In this document: piece after piece, positions 16,724-23,774 of the stretch
Layout of the letters: the number at the start of each line of letters is the position of its first letter
How positions within the stretch are numbered: position 1 is the stretch's first letter
From: Burkholderia cepacia ATCC 25416
GTDB lineage: Bacteria; Pseudomonadota; Gammaproteobacteria; Burkholderiales; Burkholderiaceae
Direction of reading: 5' to 3'
Assembly: GCF_001411495.1 (NCBI RefSeq)
Contig: NZ_CP012983.1
Location: 62,001 to 126,000 of the forward strand
DNA length: 64,000 nt
Notes under the pieces: model-generated
What the model saw: only the letters and a program-made list of their open reading frames with translations
Databases searched by the model: none
What the model was told of the DNA's origin: nothing
Position numbers and translations under genes: made by a program

Positions 16724-17197
16724 TCAGCGCGGCGCGACCGGCTGCGGCGCGTCGGGGGAACGCGCCTGGCTCACGTCGGCCCGGAAACCCCGCTCGATGT
16801 CGAGGATCTTCGTCGCGCACGCGTCGTACCGCCACCCCGGGCCGCCATCGCTGCCGTACATGCCCTTGCACATCGCCTTGAGCCGGATCACCGCCGCGCC
16901 GCCGCCCGATGCGGTGCGCGAGGCCCACAAATAGACTTCGCCGGCCAGGAACGGCGGCGCCGTCTCGATCGTGTCTGCATCGGCCCGGGTGATCCGGGTC
17001 GACGAATGCCCTTCGACGTAGCGGCGCGCAAGGCGCCATGCGCGGTCGCATTCGGCCGGTGTCGAACACTGCAGCGCCGCGGCCTGGCGCGTCGCGAACA
17101 ATTGCGTTTCCGTCGACCGGAAGGCCGCGTTCCGCTCCACTCCGGCGCACGCACCCAACGCAAGCAGCACGCCGACTGCCCACACCCGTTGCTTCAT
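16724..17197 (-). CDS. Small lipoprotein, function unknown
   Basis: A 157-residue protein beginning MKQRVWAVGVLLALGACAG, a lipoprotein signal with lipobox L-G-A-C (Cys near residue 17). The mature part contains paired cysteines (CSTPAECDRAW, AMCKGMYG, YDACATKIL) suggesting periplasmic disulfides. I do not recognise the family. The start at 17197 is chosen from the signal peptide; the frame extends further upstream without a signal. An FNR-like box (17364-17377) lies 173 bp upstream. Confidence 0.7.
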   Translation of the reverse strand: MKQRVWAVGVLLALGACAGVERNAAFRSTETQLFATRQAAALQCSTPAECDRAWRLARRYVEGHSSTRITRADADTIETAPPFLAGEVYLWASRTASGGGAAVIRLKAMCKGMYGSDGGPGWRYDACATKILDIERGFRADVSQARSPDAPQPVAPR

Positions 17198-17363
17198 CTC
17201 GACCGCCCCGCAACACATCGCGCTCCGCTCGCCGTCGGGTAGCACGAACCCGTTCGACGCCAATCCGGCCGTATGACGGCCGACTTCCCGCATTCGACGC
17301 GCGGTCACGTGCCGCGGCGTCCGAGCGCTCGAATCGACTGTAGGGCCGCCATGGAAAACGCGG

Positions 17364-17377
17364 TTGACCTGCATCAA
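17364..17377. promoter_or_regulatory. FNR-like box, last of the series
   Basis: TTGACCTGCATCAA fits TTGAY-N4-ATCAA. It lies between the lipoprotein gene (start 17197) and the GH114-like gene stop (17442), so the lipoprotein is the likely target. Confidence 0.5.
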
Positions 17378-17441
17378 GCGCGTGCCGCACGCGCACGCGC
17401 TTCGCCGGCACGCCGGAGGGCACCCGGCTGCGTCCCGCCGC

Positions 17442-18323
17442 TCACTCGAACCGGCAGGCCGCGCGCGGCAGCGCCGAAAGCGTGTCGCTCGACAGTTTCA
17501 GAATGCCGTCGAAACCGGCCTGGTTGTCCGCCGGGCAGAAAGCCGCGAGCGTCATGCCGTCCGGGCGCGTGTACTCGACATTGAACACGGCCTTGTTCAG
17601 CGCGATGAAGCTCGCGTAACTGCCGCACTCGTGGAACCTGTTGCATTGCTCGTTGAGCGCCCAGTCGGCCACTTTCGCCATCGCGGCCGCGATACCCGAG
17701 CCGTTCTTCAGGCCCATCGACATCCCGCGATCGTGCGCGGCGGCGATCAGCGCCGTGTTGTACCGCAGTTGGTCGTCGCGCGTCAGCGGAAAACCCGTTT
17801 CCTGGCGATAGCTGTCGTCGAGGTCCGGCTCGATGCCGTCGCAGCCCTTTTTCTTCGCCATGTCGAGACGCGCCAGCATCAAGGGCATCAGGATCGCGGT
17901 CTGGCGAATGTCCAGCCAGCGTTCGTGATCCTCGTATCCTTCGACGGGGTAACCGAGCACGCTGTCGGGAAACCTGCCGGCATCGCCACGGGTGTCTTCC
18001 CGCCCGCCGACCTCCATGTAGCACACGACGGTGATGCCCTTCGCCTTCAGGCGCTGGATCGTGCCGGCATCGGTCAGTTCCATGTCGACGTCGTACATCT
18101 TGCGGGCGTTGTTCACGCCGTCCAGCACCTTCTCGTTGATCGTGTTGCCGTCGATCTGCCATTGCCAGCTCGTGCCGGGCACCAGTGGCTTCCACGCGGC
18201 GGCTTGCGACGCGCGCGCCGAAGCCGCCGCGACCGGGCCGCCCGGCACCGACGAATCCGAGTCGCCGCCGCATGCCGCAAGCAGCAGCATCAGCACGAAT
18301 GAGGCGAATGATCTTGCGGACAT
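17442..18323 (-). CDS. Secreted GH114-like endo-alpha-1,4-polygalactosaminidase lipoprotein
   Basis: A 293-residue lipoprotein: signal MSARSFASFVLMLLLAACGG, a Ser/Ala linker, then a TIM-barrel domain beginning PGTSWQWQIDG with the GH114 features YDVDMELTDAGTIQRLKAKG, VVCYMEVG and CDGIEPDLDDSY. The Asp/Glu-rich strand ends are the expected catalytic positions. Family members cut galactosamine-rich polysaccharide such as Pel-type exopolysaccharide. The gene is divergent from the biosynthetic cluster at 18639 and probably unrelated to it; the 300-bp gap holds a GCGAGRGT short repeat near 18360. Confidence 0.8.
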   Translation of the reverse strand: MSARSFASFVLMLLLAACGGDSDSSVPGGPVAAASARASQAAAWKPLVPGTSWQWQIDGNTINEKVLDGVNNARKMYDVDMELTDAGTIQRLKAKGITVVCYMEVGGREDTRGDAGRFPDSVLGYPVEGYEDHERWLDIRQTAILMPLMLARLDMAKKKGCDGIEPDLDDSYRQETGFPLTRDDQLRYNTALIAAAHDRGMSMGLKNGSGIAAAMAKVADWALNEQCNRFHECGSYASFIALNKAVFNVEYTRPDGMTLAAFCPADNQAGFDGILKLSSDTLSALPRAACRFE

Positions 18324-18558
18324 GGCGAATCCTTTGCCTGTTGGCGGCTCGTCAGGATGCGAGAGTGCGAGGGTGCGAGGGAGTCACGTGCAGCGAAATG
18401 CAGGCGATGCATCTGCCGATCGCGCAGTGGTGCGGGAACGCGCGAAGCACGTCCGGATGGTAGGCGGGAACACCACGCCCATCTGTTCCGATTTGTCGAT
18501 TTTTGTTTGTGTGGCGGGCCGGCGCTGTCCGGAAACGCACCGTCATCGCCGATGAGCG

Positions 18559-18576
18559 ATTGCGAAAAATGACAGT
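18559..18576 (+). promoter_or_regulatory. lux-box-like site, unit 1
   Basis: ATTGCGAAAAATGACAGT, 15 of 18 bases identical to the reverse complement of the site at 35640-35657. The TGACAGT half faces the gene, centred about 71 bp before the ATG at 18639. One of four such sites, each ahead of a transcription unit of the cluster. Confidence 0.55.
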
Positions 18577-18638
18577 TTCTCCGTCCCGGGGTTTTGGATA
18601 GATTGGCCGTACCGCATCCGCATCGCCTCAGGGACACC

Positions 18639-19790
18639 ATGAACTTCGAAGCCACCCCCGATCAACGCGCTGCCGCCGCCACCTATCGCGCCGTCGCGCT
18701 GCGTCACTTCGCGTCGTCGCCGCGCCGCGGCTTCGACTGGGCAACCTGGCGCGCGCTGTCCGAAGCAGGTCTGTGGCGCACGCTCGTCGCCGGCCGCGAT
18801 GCAGGCGCGGACGCGTCGTTGAATGTGTTCATCGCCGCATTCGAGGCGATCGTGACCGCGACGAGATCCGTCGGCTTCGCGATGGCGCTGGCGAATCAGG
18901 CGACCGTGATTCGCGCGCTGCTGCTCCACGGCACACCGTCGCAGCGCGACCGTTTCCTGCCGGCCCTGACGTCCGGCGCGGTGGCCGCGACCGCCATTTC
19001 CGAAAAAGGCACCGGCACCGAAATCCGTGCACTGCAGAGCCGCGTCACGCTGGACGGCCAGGATTGTCGCCTCGACGGTCACAAGTACAACATCAGCCAC
19101 GCCCCGGACGCGGCACTGATCCTCGTCGCCGCGAGCGCCGCGCACGACGGTCGCCCCGGTACGGCGCTGGTTCTTCTCGATCCGCAACGCGCCGGCGTGA
19201 CGCGCACCGCGCCCCAGGAAACCCTGGGCGTCGCCGATCTGCCGATCGGCGACATGACGTTCGACGGTGTTCCCGTCGGCACGGACGATTTGCTTTGCAC
19301 TCCCAAGGACGGATTGCGCGTGCTGATGGACATCGCGTCAATGAACCGCGCGTTGTTCGGCCTGCTGTGCGCGGACGTGGTCGGGCCGTTCCTCGCCGAC
19401 GCACTCGCGTACGTCGGCGAACGCGGCGCGCTCGGCGTGACGCTCGACAAGCATCAGCATGTCCAGCGGCGGCTCGTCGACATTCATGTCGGTGCGGAGC
19501 GCTCGCGCTGGATGGCACTCGCCGCGCTCGACCAGTTGAGGGCGGGCGACCCGTCCGCGCTCGCCAGTTGCTCCATTGCGAAACTGGGCGGCGCCCGCGA
19601 CCTGACCCAGGCCGCGCTGCACCTGCTCGCGATCTACGGCAGCGACGGTTATCGCCGCGGCCCGCTCGCGACCTTCGTTGCCGACGCACTCGCCATGGGA
19701 ACCGCGGGCGGCACCGAAGAAATGCACGCGCGCAACATCTTCAGCCAGATGCAGCGACGCGCGACCGCGTCGCACATGCACGCGGCCTGA
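18639..19790 (+). CDS. Acyl-CoA dehydrogenase-fold flavoprotein, possibly TdaE/TrlF-like
   Basis: A 383-residue protein with the three-part acyl-CoA dehydrogenase layout: N-terminal helices, a middle beta domain with AISEKGTGTEIRAL and LDGHKYNISHAPDA, and C-terminal helices. Where classical enzymes have the catalytic Glu (YEGT), this has GTAGGTEEMHARN, so simple alpha,beta-dehydrogenation is doubtful. In tropone pathways a protein of this fold (TdaE) carries out CoA-ester oxygenolysis and ring oxidation after the phenylacetate catabolon. It heads the plus-strand cluster and is followed by a thioesterase, as TdaE is by TdaD-type proteins. The precise reaction is inferred. Confidence 0.75.
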   Translation: MNFEATPDQRAAAATYRAVALRHFASSPRRGFDWATWRALSEAGLWRTLVAGRDAGADASLNVFIAAFEAIVTATRSVGFAMALANQATVIRALLLHGTPSQRDRFLPALTSGAVAATAISEKGTGTEIRALQSRVTLDGQDCRLDGHKYNISHAPDAALILVAASAAHDGRPGTALVLLDPQRAGVTRTAPQETLGVADLPIGDMTFDGVPVGTDDLLCTPKDGLRVLMDIASMNRALFGLLCADVVGPFLADALAYVGERGALGVTLDKHQHVQRRLVDIHVGAERSRWMALAALDQLRAGDPSALASCSIAKLGGARDLTQAALHLLAIYGSDGYRRGPLATFVADALAMGTAGGTEEMHARNIFSQMQRRATASHMHAA

Positions 19791-19828
19791 GTGCTCAATT
19801 TTCGTTTCTCATCCCGAAGGAGTCTGCC

Positions 19829-20233
19829 TTGACCATCCAGCCCGGCCTCCGTGCCCGTGCCACGCACCGTGTCGATACGATTTCGCTTGCAGATCAATGG
19901 GGCGGCGAAGCGCACGCCCTTGCCAGCCCGATCATGATCATCTTCATCGAGCAGACCTGCATGCAGGCAACCGATCACCTGCTCGGCTCCGACCTGATGA
20001 CGGTCGGCTACAACTTCGAGATCAAGCATCTCGCTCCGACGCCGCCCGACTGGGAAGTCACGGTCGACGCCGAGCTGATCTCCGTGGAAGGCCGGATGAT
20101 GACCTACAAGGTGTCGGTTCGCGATGCGGCCGGCGTCGTCGGCGAAGGCATCCATACACGCTGCGCGGTCGGTCGCGACAGTTTTCACGAGCGGCTTGCC
20201 GAGCGCCGCGACCGCGCACCGGTCGCGCAATGA
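19829..20233 (+). CDS. Hotdog-fold thioesterase-like protein (TdaD-like?)
   Basis: A 134-residue hotdog protein: ATHRVDTISLADQWGGEAHALASPIM..., IEQTCMQATDHLL helix and VSVRDAAGVVGEGIHTRCAV, the pattern of fluoroacetyl-CoA/4HB-CoA type thioesterases. The start is TTG at 19829 with AGGAG seven bases upstream, since no ATG is suitably placed. The gene sits 38 bp after the acyl-CoA dehydrogenase-like gene and likely acts on the same CoA thioester. Confidence 0.75.
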   Translation: MTIQPGLRARATHRVDTISLADQWGGEAHALASPIMIIFIEQTCMQATDHLLGSDLMTVGYNFEIKHLAPTPPDWEVTVDAELISVEGRMMTYKVSVRDAAGVVGEGIHTRCAVGRDSFHERLAERRDRAPVAQ

Positions 20234-20256
20234 GCACCACTGGAGGAGACACCCCG

Positions 20257-21246
20257 ATGCGCCCGACGCCGCTACACGACCTGCGCCTGCCGCTGATCGC
20301 GTCGCCGATGCTGATCGCCAGCTACCCCGAGATGGTGCTGGCGCAGTGCAAGAGCGGGATCGTCGGCGCCTTTCCCGCGCTCAATGCGCGACCGAGCGCG
20401 CAGCTCGGCGACTGGATCGATCGCATCGACGAGGAACTGGCCGCGCACCGTGCCGCCCATCCGGATGCGTGCGTGGGGCCGTACGCGGTCAATCACATCT
20501 GCCATCAGACCAACACGCGGCTCGAAGCGGACTTGCGGATCTGCATCGACCGGCGCACGCCGATCCTGATCACGAGCCTGCGCGCGCCGCCGCGCGAGAT
20601 CGTCGAAGCCGTGCACGCCTACGGCGGTGTCGTGCTGCACGACGTCACGACCGTGCGACACGCGGAGAAAGCGCTCGAGGCCGGTGTCGACGGCCTGATC
20701 CTGGTCGCGGCCGGAGCGGGCGGCCATGCCGGCACGCTGTCCCCGTTCGCGCTGGTGTCGGAGGTGCGCCGCATTCATGACGGCTTCATCGCGTTGTCCG
20801 GCGCGATCGCCACCGGCGCGGCCATCGCGGCGGCGCTTGCACTGGGTGCCGACTGCGCGTACATGGGCACCCGCTTCCTCGCGTCTCACGAAGCCAACGT
20901 GGCGCAGCGCTACAAGGACACGATCGTCGAGGCCACCGCCGCCGACATCGTCTACACCGATGCGTTCAGCGGCGTGCACGGCAACTATCTGCGCCAGAGC
21001 ATCGAGGCCGCGGGCATGGACGTCCGCAACCTGCCCCGCAGCGAGCACGCACACCTCGATTTCTCGCCCGAATCCGGCGCGCGCCAGTGGCGCGACATCT
21101 GGGGCGCCGGCCAGGGCGTGGGCTCGATGGACACGGTACTGAGCGTCGAGCAGATCGTCGCGCAGCTCGAGATCGAGTACGGCGTCGCACTCGAACGCGT
21201 GCGTCACGAGTCCGCCCGCATCGGCCGGCACGCCCCCGCGCACTGA
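20257..21246 (+). CDS. Nitronate monooxygenase-like FMN enzyme
   Basis: A 329-residue TIM-barrel protein with the 2-nitropropane dioxygenase/NMO pattern: LPLIASPMLIAS near the N-terminus, SGIVGAFPALNARP, then GVDGLILVAAGAGGHAG (phosphate/FMN loop) and SGAIATGAAIAAALALGADCAYMGTRF. The start at 20257 has GGAGGAG; an ATG at 20230 overlaps the previous stop but lacks a ribosome site. The family includes nitronate oxidases and enoyl reductases. Its job in this cluster is unclear: ring oxidation, or detoxification of a reactive product. Confidence 0.82.
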   Translation: MRPTPLHDLRLPLIASPMLIASYPEMVLAQCKSGIVGAFPALNARPSAQLGDWIDRIDEELAAHRAAHPDACVGPYAVNHICHQTNTRLEADLRICIDRRTPILITSLRAPPREIVEAVHAYGGVVLHDVTTVRHAEKALEAGVDGLILVAAGAGGHAGTLSPFALVSEVRRIHDGFIALSGAIATGAAIAAALALGADCAYMGTRFLASHEANVAQRYKDTIVEATAADIVYTDAFSGVHGNYLRQSIEAAGMDVRNLPRSEHAHLDFSPESGARQWRDIWGAGQGVGSMDTVLSVEQIVAQLEIEYGVALERVRHESARIGRHAPAH

Positions 21247-21286
21247 CCGGGCACCCGCTTTCTTTCGCTACCTCCACGGTACCGTC

Positions 21287-22423
21287 ATGACCCTCACCGC
21301 CACCGACTTGCCCGCTCTCGATCCGGTCGCGCTGCAACGCGCGCAGATCGATGCCATCGACCAGGAACTGCTCGCGCTGATCGCGCGCAGGATGCAGCAC
21401 GCCGCCGCGATCGGCCGGTTCAAGGCGCTCGACGGCCGGACGATCCGCCAGCCGGCCCGGGAAACGGAAATCGTCGCGGGGCTGTGCGCCCGGCCGCACG
21501 GGCTGCTGCAGGCGCGCCACGTCGCGGCGATCTGGCACACGCTGTTCCGCGTCAGCCGCGAGTTGCAGCGGGTGCCGTCGGTCGCGTTCCTCGGCCCGCC
21601 CGGCACCTTTACCGAGACCGCGATGCAGCGCTACTTCGGCGCCCCGATCCGTCCACATGCGTGCGACACGCTCGAAGCGACATTCGCCGCACTGGCGGCC
21701 GCGAACGTCGACCATGCGGTGGTGCCGATCGAGAATTCAACCGAAGGCACCGTCACGCGCGCGATCGACCTGCTGGCCGACGCGACCGCTCCAGTGGTCG
21801 GCGAGATCGTGCTGCCGGTCGCGCACTGCCTGCTGAGCGCATCCGGCACGCTCGAAGGCGTCGACTGCGTGCTCGGTCATCAGCAGGCGCTGGCGCAGTG
21901 CCGTGCATGGCTCGATGCGCATGCGCCGCAATTGCGCCGCGTGCCTGTCGCGAGCAACGCCGCGGCCGCCCGCGAAGCAGCGAGCATGACGGATTGCGCG
22001 GCGATCGCCGGCGAACGGGCGGCCGACCAGTACGGACTGCGTATCGTGGCGAACGCGATCCAGGACGAGCCCGGCAATCGCACGCGCTTTCTCGTCCTCG
22101 GCGGGCCCCCGGCAGAGCCGACAGGCCATGACCGCACCAGTCTTCTGCTGCAGCTCGACGATACGATCGGCGCGCTCGCAGGCGTGTTCGATGCATTGGC
22201 GCGCCACCGGATCTCGGTGCTGTGGCTCGACGCGCGTCCCGGCCGCGCCGCCGGGTGGGCGTACCGCTTCTTCGTCGACATCGACGGCCACCAGGACGAC
22301 GCGCATGTCCGTGCCGCCCTCGGCGACATCAGGACGATCGCCGCCGACCTGCGAATCCTCGGTTCCTACCCGCGCGCGCCGTTCGTCGATGCCGGCGCCG
22401 TTGCCGAGCCGAGCGCGACATGA
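21287..22423 (+). CDS. pheA: Bifunctional chorismate mutase-prephenate dehydratase, altered ACT domain
   Basis: A 378-residue P-protein: AroQ-type mutase domain (about 12-95; QIDAIDQELLALIARRM), dehydratase domain (about 98-275; VAFLGPPGTFTETA, PIENSTEGTV, and the catalytic NRTRF near 263-267), and a C-terminal ACT domain. It converts chorismate to phenylpyruvate. In the ACT domain the Phe-binding ESRP of family members reads D315-A-R-P and GALV reads GALA, suggesting weakened feedback inhibition. As a cluster copy beside DAHP synthase and shikimate kinase, it likely feeds phenylpyruvate/phenylacetate to the product rather than protein synthesis. Confidence 0.93.
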   Translation: MTLTATDLPALDPVALQRAQIDAIDQELLALIARRMQHAAAIGRFKALDGRTIRQPARETEIVAGLCARPHGLLQARHVAAIWHTLFRVSRELQRVPSVAFLGPPGTFTETAMQRYFGAPIRPHACDTLEATFAALAAANVDHAVVPIENSTEGTVTRAIDLLADATAPVVGEIVLPVAHCLLSASGTLEGVDCVLGHQQALAQCRAWLDAHAPQLRRVPVASNAAAAREAASMTDCAAIAGERAADQYGLRIVANAIQDEPGNRTRFLVLGGPPAEPTGHDRTSLLLQLDDTIGALAGVFDALARHRISVLWLDARPGRAAGWAYRFFVDIDGHQDDAHVRAALGDIRTIAADLRILGSYPRAPFVDAGAVAEPSAT

Positions 22424-23100
22424 GTGCCGCGTCCGCCGATACCGCCGTCGCGCGCCGGGTGCGGGCCATCTGCGACGGTCACGACGATCGCCTGCTGGTC
22501 CTGCTCGGGGTCGTGCCGCCGTCGCTGCGTCGCGACACCGGCGCATGGCTGCGTGCATTGCGCGCGGACTACGAAGACGAACTGGAGTTGCTGACGCATG
22601 TGCAGCGCGTGGCCACGCCGGACGTCGACGACGACGCGCGGGCCGCGCTGCTTCGCCGGCTCGGCAGACTGCGGCTGCCGACGGCGTTGGTCGTCGATAC
22701 GTCCGCGACGGCCTACGGCCGCTGGTGCACGCGGAACGGCGCCACCGCGCACGGCTGGCGGCTGCTGGAAACCGCGCGTGGCGCGGCGCCCGTCGGCGGC
22801 GTACTCGTGCCCTGGCGCGACTGCCTCGCGGCACCCGCGACCTCGCGCCGCGTGCTCGCCGATTTCGGCCATGCGTGGGCCGGCATCGATACGAGCGTCG
22901 CCATGCTGACCGATGCGCTGCTTGCGAACGACGTGCAGGTCGGGGGCATCGCGCTGGGCGATCTGCTCGCGCAACCCGGTGCCGCGCCCGTATCGCCCGC
23001 AAGAATGACCGGCGTCCTGGACCGCCTCGCCAATACGGTGCGCCTGCGCCGTATCACGGCGGCGACGCGCCGGACGCATTCGCTGCGGAGCCGGCTGTGA
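22420..23100 (+). CDS. Shrunken DAHP synthase-like protein lacking catalytic residues
   Basis: A 226-residue protein coupled to pheA by ATGA and to the next gene by GTGA. Residues 14-60 (ICDGHDDRLLVLLG..., ALRADYEDELELL) align with residues 42-86 of the DAHP synthase at 34465 (LAGRDDRLALIVG..., PLRARYADTLEVV). Residues 86-170 align with its C-terminus: LPTALVVDTSATAYG versus LPPHVVIDASHGNSG, VGGVLVPWRD versus IAGVMVESFL. The middle of the barrel (KPRTT, lysines, most metal ligands) is missing, and GPCSIHD has become GVVPPSL. It cannot be a normal synthase; a regulatory or scaffold pseudoenzyme is possible. Clean overlaps argue that it is translated. Confidence 0.7.
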   Translation: MSAASADTAVARRVRAICDGHDDRLLVLLGVVPPSLRRDTGAWLRALRADYEDELELLTHVQRVATPDVDDDARAALLRRLGRLRLPTALVVDTSATAYGRWCTRNGATAHGWRLLETARGAAPVGGVLVPWRDCLAAPATSRRVLADFGHAWAGIDTSVAMLTDALLANDVQVGGIALGDLLAQPGAAPVSPARMTGVLDRLANTVRLRRITAATRRTHSLRSRL

Positions 23101-23612
23101 CGGCAGCGCACCATCCGCGCATCGCGTTGATCGGCATGCCCGGTGCGGGCAAGACGACGATCGGCGCGGCGCTTGCGGCGGCACTCGACCGCCCGTTCGC
23201 GGATTCCGACCGGGAGATGGAGCAGCGCTTCGGCGCCCCGCTTGCCATGCTGTTTCCGCTGCCGACGTTCCGCGCCCGCGAAGCCGGCGTCATCGATGCG
23301 CTGTCGCAACGCGACACGCTGATCCTCGCCACCGGCGGCGGCGCGGTGCTGCGCGACGACACCCGCGCGCGCCTCAAGGCGCGCTGCCACGTGATCTACC
23401 TGGTCAGCGACATCGACGCGCTGTACCGGCGCACCGGGCGCGATCCCGCGCGCCCGCTCCTGAACGTGCCCGATCCGCGCGCCGTGCTGGCCGAGTTGCA
23501 GCGGACGCGCGATCCGCTGTACCGGGCCTGCGCGCATCGCCTGCTCGACACGCGCGGCGCGTCGATCGACGAAATCGTCGCGGCGGCCCTCGCCGAATCC
23601 GCGTCCGCCTGA
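23097..23612 (+). CDS. aroK: Shikimate kinase
   Basis: A 171-residue kinase starting at a GTG that overlaps the previous stop. Walker A is G13-MPGAGKT-T; shikimate/Mg motifs follow as DSDREME (D36, D38), FRAREAGVI (FRxxE), ATGGGAV, and the lid arginines RPLL. It phosphorylates shikimate with ATP. A cluster-borne copy, together with DAHP synthase and PheA, would lift flux to chorismate. Length and motifs are complete, so it should be active. Confidence 0.93.
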   Translation: MTAAHHPRIALIGMPGAGKTTIGAALAAALDRPFADSDREMEQRFGAPLAMLFPLPTFRAREAGVIDALSQRDTLILATGGGAVLRDDTRARLKARCHVIYLVSDIDALYRRTGRDPARPLLNVPDPRAVLAELQRTRDPLYRACAHRLLDTRGASIDEIVAAALAESASA

Positions 23613-23679
23613 CGGTCGCGCCCATGCGCGCGGCTGCCCCGCTCCCGGTTCCCTTCCCGCCCCGTCACGGGCGCTCCCC

Positions 23680-23697
23680 ACTGCCATTTCTGACAGT
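23680..23697 (+). promoter_or_regulatory. lux-box-like site, unit 2 (efflux operon)
   Basis: ACTGCCATTTCTGACAGT has ACTG-N10-CAGT symmetry (six of nine positions palindromic). It shares 15 of 17 bases with 35678-35694. Centred 86 bp before the outer-membrane factor start at 23775. Confidence 0.6.
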
Positions 23698-23713
23698 TGC
23701 TCGTTGTTTGAGA

Positions 23714-23738
23714 ATATCTAAAGATATATTTTTAGATA
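23714..23738. promoter_or_regulatory. AT-rich nested palindrome before efflux operon
   Basis: ATATCTAAAGATAT (23714-23727) is a perfect palindrome, and its inner TATCTA also pairs with TAGATA at 23733-23738. It lies 37-61 bp before the start codon in otherwise GC-rich DNA. It may be a repressor operator or the -10 region of the promoter. Confidence 0.45.
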
Positions 23739-23774
23739 GTCTGAATTCGTCAACCGGACTCGTGGAAACCGATC

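Noticed and set aside
18340..18390. GCGAGRGT short direct repeats
   Set aside because: Only two or three imperfect units; not a CRISPR array or a convincing regulatory repeat.
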